From an archaeon (lineage in GTDB: Archaea; Micrarchaeota; Micrarchaeia; Norongarragalinales; UBA97): a stretch of DNA of 64,000 nucleotides. The stretch's first letter is position 1. Each line of letters starts with the position of its first letter. The notes below the pieces were generated by a model. The model was not told where the DNA came from. It searched no databases and saw only the letters and a program-made list of their open reading frames with translations. The translations under genes and the position numbers were made by a program. Shown here piece after piece: positions 39,064-46,188 of the stretch. The DNA lies in NCBI GenBank assembly GCA_020057405.1, contig JAGVFW010000004.1, positions 1 through 64,000 on the forward strand. Reading direction: 5' to 3'.

Positions 39064-39387
39064 ATGGACAAAGGACTGGTAAACGGAATGCTGGTGCTCT
39101 TGCTGCTCGTAAGCGGCTTTGAGGCCATGGAGCTCAATTCGATTAAGGGAACGCTGTCCACACAACAGACGCAGGCACTACCCTTTGCGCTGGCATCTGC
39201 GCAAAGCGCGCAGTTAGTGCAGGCGGCCAGCTCAAGCGGCGGTGGCGAGACTTACGACCAGATGATGGCGCGCATGCACCCCGAACAGGCCGCACAGCAG
39301 CAGGCCCAGACGGCCCAAGCGGTAGCGGCTTCGGGTGGCGCGGCTAGTGCGCTGAACAACTTGCCCAACATGGTCGGCGGCTGCTAA
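39064..39387 (+). CDS. Small exported/membrane-anchored protein with LPNMVGGC C-terminus
   Basis: N-terminal TM; Gln/Ala-rich; ends ALNNLPNMVGGC*; preceded by GGGAGGAATGATTGA. Confidence 0.85.
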   Translation: MDKGLVNGMLVLLLLVSGFEAMELNSIKGTLSTQQTQALPFALASAQSAQLVQAASSSGGGETYDQMMARMHPEQAAQQQAQTAQAVAASGGAASALNNLPNMVGGC

Positions 39388-39462
39388 AGCCCCGGGGGGG
39401 CCCAATTTCCCTCTTTTTGGGGATTAACGCAAAGAACGAAAAAATTCGAGGTAGTGGAAACT

Positions 39463-40047
39463 ATGAAAATCGCTTTGGTCGCCCTTCTGGGCTTGTTGCT
39501 GGCAATCTCTGGCGCAGCTAGCGCTTACGCCGGCCCGCAGGTGGTGGTTTACAACAACGAGGCCTGCGGCCACTGCCAGCCGTACGTCAACGAGCTTACC
39601 GCCGGCCTCAAGGCAACAGGCTTTGGCGACATCGAAGTGAGGCAGTTCATCAACAACGAGAGCGTGCGCGCCGAGCTCTCCTCGCTGCAGGCCTCGCGGA
39701 AAGTGCCGCTTGAAATGCAGGGCCACCTTGTCGCGTCAGTTGAAGGCGGCAAGTACTTGTTCGAGGGCCACGTGCCGGTCGCACTCGTCACTGACTTCCT
39801 CAAGAACAAGGCCAAGGACTATCCTGGCGGCATTGTCGTAACCCTTGACTCAATGACAAGCGAGGGGCCGTACAAGGTCTTCGACGGCAGGCAAGTCCGC
39901 GAATTTTCTCCCGGCCAGCCCATAGGCTCTTCAGGCGGCCTGCAGGCAGAAGGTTCTGGAATCGGAGACTACGCCCTTCCTTTCCTGATTATCGCGGCGC
40001 CCCTCGCGCTTTTGGCCCTTGCGGCTAACGGTGGTAAAAATGAATAG
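39463..40047 (+). CDS. Exported thioredoxin-like protein with C-terminal TM anchor
   Basis: Signal peptide; VVVYNNEACGHCQPYV; C-terminal ALPFLIIAAPLALLALAANGG. Confidence 0.83.
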   Translation: MKIALVALLGLLLAISGAASAYAGPQVVVYNNEACGHCQPYVNELTAGLKATGFGDIEVRQFINNESVRAELSSLQASRKVPLEMQGHLVASVEGGKYLFEGHVPVALVTDFLKNKAKDYPGGIVVTLDSMTSEGPYKVFDGRQVREFSPGQPIGSSGGLQAEGSGIGDYALPFLIIAAPLALLALAANGGKNE

Positions 40048-40774
40048 GAAAAACTTGGCAATAATTGGCGTGGCCGCGTTTCTTGCGGCTACTATCCTGG
40101 CGTTTTCGGGAAGCCTCCTTGCAACGGTTCTAGTTGCGGGCTTCCTTGACGGCATCCACCCGTGCGGCATTGGCGTGCTGTTGTTCTTCGCTGCCTTCCT
40201 GCTCTCGATAAGGAAAGCGCGGCGCGACATACTGGTTGCCGGAGGCGTTTACATCGCAGGCGTGTTCCTCGCCTACCTGCTCATCGGCCTAAGTATAATG
40301 AAGGCCGCGACTTTCTTCCCTCCAATGTTCATGGGCCAACTTAGCGCGGTTCTCCTAGCGGCATTGGGGTTGCTTACCGCAAGGGATGCCCTCGCCGGCA
40401 CCCAAACGCTCAAACTCCCGTCCTTCTCGCGTCCCTGGATACAGGACCTCATCCAAAAAGCCACGCTACCGGCTGCCCTAGCGGCTGGAGTGGTAGTCGG
40501 GCTCTGCGCGTTTCCGTGCGCAGGCGGGATTTACGTAGCCATAATAGGTCTGCTTGCGTCGCGGGTGGACTTCGCGTCAAGCCTTTCTTACCTAGTCGCT
40601 TACAACCTCGCGTTCGTACTTCCACTGGTCTTCCTCTTGTTGGCCGCAACCAACCGGCGGATGGTGGAAAAACTCGAGGCCGCAGAGAGGGCCAACAGGA
40701 AGACGTACAAGCTTGTCTTCGCGGCCGTGCTGCTAGCGCTGGCCGTGGCAGTTTACCTTGGAACCGTGGGATGA
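40040..40774 (+). CDS. ccdA: CcdA/DsbD-type thiol transporter
   Basis: GFLDGIHPCGIGVLLFF and GLCAFPCAGGIYVAIIGLL; six TMs; overlaps the thioredoxin stop. Confidence 0.87.
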   Translation: MNRKNLAIIGVAAFLAATILAFSGSLLATVLVAGFLDGIHPCGIGVLLFFAAFLLSIRKARRDILVAGGVYIAGVFLAYLLIGLSIMKAATFFPPMFMGQLSAVLLAALGLLTARDALAGTQTLKLPSFSRPWIQDLIQKATLPAALAAGVVVGLCAFPCAGGIYVAIIGLLASRVDFASSLSYLVAYNLAFVLPLVFLLLAATNRRMVEKLEAAERANRKTYKLVFAAVLLALAVAVYLGTVG

Positions 40775-40783
40775 GAAACCCAA

Positions 40784-40912
40784 ATGCCAACCTGCAAATC
40801 GTGCAAAAAATATTACTGGCTCTGCGGAGACTACGAGAACTTGTGCGCGGAATGCATCCGGGCGCGGGTCAAGCGCAAGATCAGCGCAGCTAACGGAGGC
40901 TCACGCGGATGA
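40784..40912 (+). CDS. 42-aa zinc-ribbon-like microprotein
   Basis: MPTCKSCKKYYWLCGDYENLCAECIRARVKRKISAANGGSRG*; ATGA overlap with the next gene. Confidence 0.75.
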   Translation: MPTCKSCKKYYWLCGDYENLCAECIRARVKRKISAANGGSRG

Positions 40913-41499
40913 AGAAAACGCGAGCCCAACAACGTCCCGAGCGCATGAAGCAAGCGAAGGCCAAGCGGCGGCAGGGATGGCTCGAATGGATGGGAATAGC
41001 TCCCAACGCGGCGGCTGCAGCTGGTTTTGCAGGAATGCTTCTAGTGTACTTCGGCACGCTTAGCCTGTTCAACTCGCCCAGCCACGCGCTCGCGCAGTTT
41101 CGTGGCGACTGGTGGTGGGTGCTCGCGTTTGCCGCTGGAATGGCGGGCCAACTGTGGCTAAGCGTGAAAATCCACGCGAGCACGGCGGCCACGGGCGCTT
41201 CGGCCGGCACTTCAACAGGCACGATGATTGCCTGCTGCGCCCACCACATAACTGACTTAGCGCCACTTGCGGGCGCGGCTTTCCTGGCGGGCCTGTTCGA
41301 CAAGTACCAGCCGCTTTTCATCGGCATCGGCCTGCTTTCAAACGCAGTCGGCCTTTCGCTGCTTCTAAGCCACGCGCAAGAACAAGAGCTCAAAGTGCCG
41401 TTCGCCCGCTTGCTTGACTGGACCCGCGCGTGGAAGTTCGAGGCGGCAATAGGGGCGGGCCTGCTGGCAGCCCTGGCGTTCAAGCTTTACCTTGCGTGA
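40909..41499 (+). CDS. Membrane protein with CCAHH motif
   Basis: Multiple TMs; GTSTGTMIACCAHHITDLAPLAGAAFLAG. Confidence 0.8.
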   Translation: MKKTRAQQRPERMKQAKAKRRQGWLEWMGIAPNAAAAAGFAGMLLVYFGTLSLFNSPSHALAQFRGDWWWVLAFAAGMAGQLWLSVKIHASTAATGASAGTSTGTMIACCAHHITDLAPLAGAAFLAGLFDKYQPLFIGIGLLSNAVGLSLLLSHAQEQELKVPFARLLDWTRAWKFEAAIGAGLLAALAFKLYLA

Positions 41500-41532
41500 C
41501 AAAACTTGAAGAGAAAAAAAGAGGTGCGGAAA

Positions 41533-41874
41533 ATGGGTGAAGAACTGATGAAATACGCGATGGTGGCAATCGCCATTGCAACGCTGGCATTCGCAGTGTT
41601 TTCGTTTGGAACGCCTGCGGCGCAGCCTGTCGCAGGACAAGCAAACAACATTGCGCTACAGCAAAAACAGGTCTGGCAAGGAGTGTCGAGCACAAGCGCC
41701 TCTGCGGTCCAGACCCAGGCTTTGGACAATAGCCAATGCGGCGACTTGAACGACGACGCCAACGTCCAGCACTTGGGCCACCACCCTGGCCAATATGCAG
41801 CCTGCCTCAAGCAAGTTGACCCGGCGGTGCTAAAGAAGGCAACTGGCAAGACGCTCGGCCAGCTCATCGGGTAA
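41533..41874 (+). CDS. Small membrane-anchored exported protein
   Basis: N-terminal TM, two Cys, ends TLGQLIG; GAGGTG upstream of ATG 41533. Confidence 0.72.
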   Translation: MGEELMKYAMVAIAIATLAFAVFSFGTPAAQPVAGQANNIALQQKQVWQGVSSTSASAVQTQALDNSQCGDLNDDANVQHLGHHPGQYAACLKQVDPAVLKKATGKTLGQLIG

Positions 41875-41879
41875 GGCAC

Positions 41880-42878
41880 ATGGGTTTCGGCCGCGGCGGC
41901 TTGCCGGCATTCGCGTTTTTCGCAGCACTAGCCGTGCTTGCCGGAGCCGTGGTTTTTGCATTGGCGAGCCTGCAGCAGCAAAAACCCGCGGGTTTCGAGC
42001 AAGCGCAGGCATTGCAGGCCGACATTTCGGCAGGCGATGGGCGCGTCAATACCAAGCTACCAAATGCTTTTAGCGCGACGCCAAGGCCAGCCTCGTCCGC
42101 GGAACCTGCCGGGAAGTGGGATGGCCTTTACGAGGAAATCGCCCCGGCGGCGGGAGTGACGCTGCCGGCAAAGTGGGGCGACGCCGGCCCCAAGCTAGTC
42201 TCAAGCGGGGCGTTAAACTACTCGTTGTTCGCGGCCTCGATGAAGCGAAGCGGCCGGCCGCTCTTGAAGGAGCAGGAAAAAATACTGCTTGAAGGAAGCG
42301 AAGACAACATTACAATTAGCCGCGAAAATCGCCTCTTTGTCTTAAACGTCTTGTGGGCCCTTGGCTTGGCGAACAAGAATCCGGTCCTCACCCACGGGCC
42401 GCTCTCGAACACGCCTTCAGTGGCAATAGGGCAGTTCGCAAGCACTGGCGGCTGGAGCCTGGGCTCCCGCGATTCAGTCGAGCTTGTTTCGTCTTCAGGC
42501 ATCGTCAGCCTCACTCAAGAACAGCAGAAACTGGTTGAGCGCGTGGCGAAGGAAACCTATCGGCCTTGCTGCGACAATCCGACCTTCTTTCCCGACTGCA
42601 ACCACGGCATGGCCGCCCTTGGGCTTGCGGAACTGCTTGCTTCCCAAAACGCTTCAGAGGAACAAATTCTCGCAGCAGTGCTTTACGCCAACAGCTACTG
42701 GTTCCCGCAGGCTTACGCGGACATTGCCGAGCACTTCAAGGAAAATGGGATTGCGTGGAAGGACGTCGGGCCGGGAGTTGCGCTGGCCGCGAATTACTCA
42801 AGCGCAAGCGGCCATTCGCGCATACTCAGGCAACTAAAAGAAAAGCCCGCCTTGACGCCAGAGGCAAGCGGGTGCTGA
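41880..42878 (+). CDS. Membrane-anchored Cys/His-domain protein, C-terminal Cys
   Basis: N-terminal TM; YRPCCDNPTFFPDCNHGMAALGLAELL...EEQILAAV; ends EASGC*. Confidence 0.82.
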   Translation: MGFGRGGLPAFAFFAALAVLAGAVVFALASLQQQKPAGFEQAQALQADISAGDGRVNTKLPNAFSATPRPASSAEPAGKWDGLYEEIAPAAGVTLPAKWGDAGPKLVSSGALNYSLFAASMKRSGRPLLKEQEKILLEGSEDNITISRENRLFVLNVLWALGLANKNPVLTHGPLSNTPSVAIGQFASTGGWSLGSRDSVELVSSSGIVSLTQEQQKLVERVAKETYRPCCDNPTFFPDCNHGMAALGLAELLASQNASEEQILAAVLYANSYWFPQAYADIAEHFKENGIAWKDVGPGVALAANYSSASGHSRILRQLKEKPALTPEASGC

Positions 42879-42906
42879 CGGTAAATTGCATTGGAGGGGG
42901 AATTCA

Positions 42907-43116
42907 GTGGTTTTGGAAAAACTTTGGGAATCAGTGAAGAAGAACCATTTTGCGCAAATGGCAATCTGCTGCGCGCTGCCGATAGTGGTAATCTTCGCGC
43001 TTGAGGCGATGGGCTATACCGGCGGCTGGGTTTTTGCGATTGCCATAGCCGTTTGCGTGGGCTCGCACATCGTCATGTCTTACTTTGCTTCAAAGGAGGG
43101 GAAAACATGCCACTAG
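42907..43116 (+). CDS. Small membrane protein, DUF2933-like
   Basis: HFAQMAICCALPIVVIFALEAMGYTGG...GSHIVMSYFASKEGKTCH*; GTG start after GGAGGGGG. Confidence 0.7.
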   Translation: MVLEKLWESVKKNHFAQMAICCALPIVVIFALEAMGYTGGWVFAIAIAVCVGSHIVMSYFASKEGKTCH

Positions 43117-43232
43117 AACTTGGGAAGTATCGGCCGTGGGTTGAAAACGGCTTCTGGATACTGGTGTTCGCAGTCGTCTACATTGCCATGCAAAAGGTTA
43201 TGCACCCGGGCTGGACGCTCTTAGGGTACTAG
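43107..43232 (+). CDS. 41-aa single-TM microprotein
   Basis: MPLELGKYRPWVENGFWILVFAVVYIAMQKVMHPGWTLLGY*; preceded by GGAGGGGAAAAC. Confidence 0.65.
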   Translation: MPLELGKYRPWVENGFWILVFAVVYIAMQKVMHPGWTLLGY

Positions 43233-43248
43233 AAGGGGAGGTGGGAAA

Positions 43249-43290
43249 ATGCCTGAAAAGAAATCTAGGAAAAAACACGGTTGCTGCTAG
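43249..43290 (+). CDS. Possible 13-aa Cys-Cys-terminated micropeptide
   Basis: MPEKKSRKKHGCC*; strong GGGGAGGTGGGAAA upstream. Confidence 0.4.
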   Translation: MPEKKSRKKHGCC

Positions 43291-43306
43291 GGGCAAGGGA
43301 GGCCGC

Positions 43307-43335
43307 CCGCCTTCGTCACAAAACGGCGAAGGCGG
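43307..43335 (+). terminator. Hairpin after the Cys-rich operon
   Basis: CCGCCTTCG-N11-CGAAGGCGG exact 9-bp stem. Confidence 0.4.
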
Positions 43336-43428
43336 CTCCGGCCCAAGCCAATCCTGAGCTCTCGCACTCATCACCTATTTCACTCCCCACGCGTCCTCAA
43401 AGCTTTTTAGGCAAGCTGCACTAGCCTT

Positions 43429-44562
43429 GTGCGAGGTAAACGAGGCTTGGAGGAGAAACGCAACCCTACAGCGGTAATCATCGGCGCGAGCTTTGCGGGC
43501 ATCAACGCCGCCCTCACGCTAAAGCGCCTCGAGCCCGGCTTTGAAGTCATCGTGCTTGACAAGGACGACTGCTTCACCATGATGCCGGCCCTATACGAAA
43601 CGGCGGCCCGCGGCGAGGGCAACGCCGAAATCTCGGTTTCCCTTGCCTCGGTTGCCAAAAAACACGGCTTCACTTTCTTTCACGACGAGGCGGTTTTCGT
43701 CGATAGGAAAAAGCGGCGGGTGAACACGCGCAACGGAGAGAAAATTTCGTTTGACTACCTCGTGATTGCCATTGGCGCCCGGACCAACTACTATGCCGTC
43801 GAGGGCGTCGAGAAGCACGCGCTCAACCTCAAGCGCAGGCAAGACGGCGAGAAAATCAGCGAGCGGCTCAGGCTCGGCCTGCTTAGGGGAAAGCCGCTCA
43901 AAATTGTCGTGTGCGGTGGCGGCATGAGCGGCATCCAGTTTACAAGCGAGCTTGCCGACTGGCTCAAGGGCCAGGGAGGCGGGCACGAGATTCGGCTCTT
44001 CCACACCGCCCCGCGCCTGGCGTCCGAACTGCCAGAGGAATTCAGCGAACTGGCGAGAAAATCGCTTGAGCGCAAGAGCGTGAAAGTGATGCTTAACACG
44101 CCCGTGTCGCGGGTGATGAAAAAAGGAGTGGAGACCACCGCCGGGGCAAAGCACGACGCGGACCTGGTGCTTTGGTGCGGGGGGAACAAGCCGCCAGAGG
44201 CGCTTGCCAAGACGGGCTTGCCACTCGAGAACGGGTACGTGGCGACAAACGAGTTTCTTCAAAGCCCTGCTGAAGAGCGAATTTTCGCAGCTGGGGACTG
44301 CACGGCGGTTAAGACGCATGACGGGAAGCCCGCTTACCAGACTGTTTGGAACGCCGTGCTTGAAGGCAGGACGGCGGCGCAAAACATTTCCCGCCACTTT
44401 AGGGGCAGGCCACTTATACCCTACTCGGCATCGAACGTGCCCATAGTGTTCACGCTGGGGCGCAACTACGGCGTCCTCTACTACAAGGGCATCATGCTTA
44501 CGGGCCGCCTGGTCGCCTGGCTAAAGCGGTTCGTCGAGCGCACGTACCTAAACGCGCTTTGA
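43429..44562 (+). CDS. NADH dehydrogenase-like FAD/NAD(P) oxidoreductase (NDH-2 type)
   Basis: AVIIGASFAGINAALTLK, VVCGGGMSGIQFTSELA, ERIFAAGDCTA. Confidence 0.87.
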   Translation: MRGKRGLEEKRNPTAVIIGASFAGINAALTLKRLEPGFEVIVLDKDDCFTMMPALYETAARGEGNAEISVSLASVAKKHGFTFFHDEAVFVDRKKRRVNTRNGEKISFDYLVIAIGARTNYYAVEGVEKHALNLKRRQDGEKISERLRLGLLRGKPLKIVVCGGGMSGIQFTSELADWLKGQGGGHEIRLFHTAPRLASELPEEFSELARKSLERKSVKVMLNTPVSRVMKKGVETTAGAKHDADLVLWCGGNKPPEALAKTGLPLENGYVATNEFLQSPAEERIFAAGDCTAVKTHDGKPAYQTVWNAVLEGRTAAQNISRHFRGRPLIPYSASNVPIVFTLGRNYGVLYYKGIMLTGRLVAWLKRFVERTYLNAL

Positions 44563-44608
44563 GTCTGCTGCGCAAAATGTAATTAAGAGCGCGCTCGTGA
44601 TATTTTCC

Positions 44609-45562
44609 ATGGACTGGTTTACCCTCCTGCTCTCGGTTGCGGGCCTGGCGTTCTTTGAAATCATACTTAGCGTGGACAATGCCGTAATCAACGCGAGTGT
44701 GCTAAAGGGCATGTCCGATTGGGCGCGCCGGTGGTTTTTGGTTTGGGGCATTTTCATAGCCGTTTTCGTCGTGCGCGGCGTGCTGCCCTGGGCAATAGTG
44801 TTCTTCTCAAACCCGTCACTTGGCATCATAGGCTCGCTTACCGCGACTTTTAGCAGCGACCCGCAAGTCATCCACCAAATCGAGTCAAGCAAGCCCGCGC
44901 TCTTGAGCTTCTCGGGCATCTTCCTCGTCTTCCTTTTCTTCCACTGGCTCTTCATGGAAACAAAGAACTTCGGCCTGCGCGGCGAAGAGTTCATCCAGCG
45001 CCACGGCCTGTGGTTCTACACCATAGCGTCATTCATCTTGCTCGGCTACACTTGGTTTGCCATCCAAATCAATCCCATGATGGCATTTGGAGCGGTTGCC
45101 GGCTCGACGACTTTCTTCATCATGCACGGCTTCAAGCAAAACGCCGAAGCCAAGGAACACGAGCTGATGGAAGGCGGGACACGACTAAGCGACTGGAGCA
45201 AGCTTCTCTACCTCGAAGTCATCGACGCGAGCTTCTCAATTGACGGGGTGCTTGGCGCCTTCGCATTCACCTTCTCGATTCCCCTAATCATAGTCGGGAG
45301 CGGCATCGGAGCCATTGCCGTGCGCGAGTTGACCATCCACAACATAGACCGCGTGTCAAAATACAAGTACCTCAAAAACGGCGCGATGTACAGCGTCTTT
45401 ATCTTGGGCATCATCATGCTAGCAAACGCTTTTGGCGCCCATGTCCCCGAATGGCAGACGGCAGTAGTGCCGTTTGCCTGCATCGGCTACTTCTACTGGC
45501 GGTCAAAGAAAGAGATGGAATCCGAGCCGGATGAGAAAAAAGTAAGGACGGAAAAAGGCTAA
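44609..45562 (+). CDS. TerC/DUF475-family integral membrane protein
   Basis: FFEIILSVDNAVINASVLKGM, LEVIDASFSIDGVLGAFAF. Confidence 0.88.
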   Translation: MDWFTLLLSVAGLAFFEIILSVDNAVINASVLKGMSDWARRWFLVWGIFIAVFVVRGVLPWAIVFFSNPSLGIIGSLTATFSSDPQVIHQIESSKPALLSFSGIFLVFLFFHWLFMETKNFGLRGEEFIQRHGLWFYTIASFILLGYTWFAIQINPMMAFGAVAGSTTFFIMHGFKQNAEAKEHELMEGGTRLSDWSKLLYLEVIDASFSIDGVLGAFAFTFSIPLIIVGSGIGAIAVRELTIHNIDRVSKYKYLKNGAMYSVFILGIIMLANAFGAHVPEWQTAVVPFACIGYFYWRSKKEMESEPDEKKVRTEKG

Positions 45563-45897
45563 CCACGAGCCACCTTGTGCTTGTCGCCCTCCCGAACCAT
45601 GAGCAGGCCGGCGATTATCCTTAATGCCCAGCCGATTTCAAAAAAGAGGATGCCCTTGTCGGGAGAAATTATGACACTGCCTATTGACTCTAGAACCAGG
45701 TAGGCACCGGCTGCGGGGTAAAACCGCTTCGGGAGCCAGCCCCCGATAAGTAAGACGCCAACGAGGCCCCGCAACGCTCGGCCGAGGGTGAACACGTCGT
45801 ACTGGTCGGTGCTAATCGCAATCGAGACGAGCGCGTCAAGCACTATCCACGCGCCCAGAAACTGCAGCGCCAGCCGTTCTATTTTCATTTCAAGCAC
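45559..45897 (-). CDS. Small membrane protein, hypothetical
   Basis: Hydrophobic ORF, 4-nt convergent overlap with DUF475 gene. Confidence 0.6.
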   Translation of the reverse strand: MLEMKIERLALQFLGAWIVLDALVSIAISTDQYDVFTLGRALRGLVGVLLIGGWLPKRFYPAAGAYLVLESIGSVIISPDKGILFFEIGWALRIIAGLLMVREGDKHKVARG

Positions 45898-45902
45898 TGA
45901 AG

Positions 45903-46030
45903 CGCCGGGAGGGAGATTCGAACTCCCGAGCCCGTGAGGGCACTGGTTGTCTTGTTAGAAAGCCGAAATCCCGTTTGTAGGGCGTTAGGCTATTTCAAGA
46001 CCAGCGCGATAACCACTCTGCCATCCCGGC
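45903..46030 (-). tRNA. tRNA-Ser(TGA) with a 45-nt intron at 45949-45993
   Basis: Acceptor GCCGGGA/TCCCGGC, G73, long variable arm GCCC-TCAC-GGGC, T-arm GGGAG-TTCGAAT-CTCCC; exon GTCTTG pairs with intron CAAGAC (BHB); CCA not encoded. Confidence 0.92.
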
Positions 46031-46188
46031 GCGCGTATATAAATGCGGTCCGGACGGTAATAAAACTCGCGCCTGCGGCCCGCGCAAGATTAATAAGGGC
46101 AGCCTGCGAAAGGTGGCTTGAAACGAAAGTCGTTCGAAGGCACCGATAATACCACAATCCTTTCCCTCTCTTTTGAAGGTAGATTTTA

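Noticed and set aside
38913-39387. LPNMVGGC as a sortase LPxTG-type signal
   Set aside because: No downstream TM and positive tail after the motif; it is at the very C-terminus of N-terminally anchored proteins
39388-39412. C4-G7-C3 run after the second MVGGC gene as a terminator
   Set aside because: Too short and ambiguous to fold confidently, and downstream genes continue in the same direction; possible attenuator only
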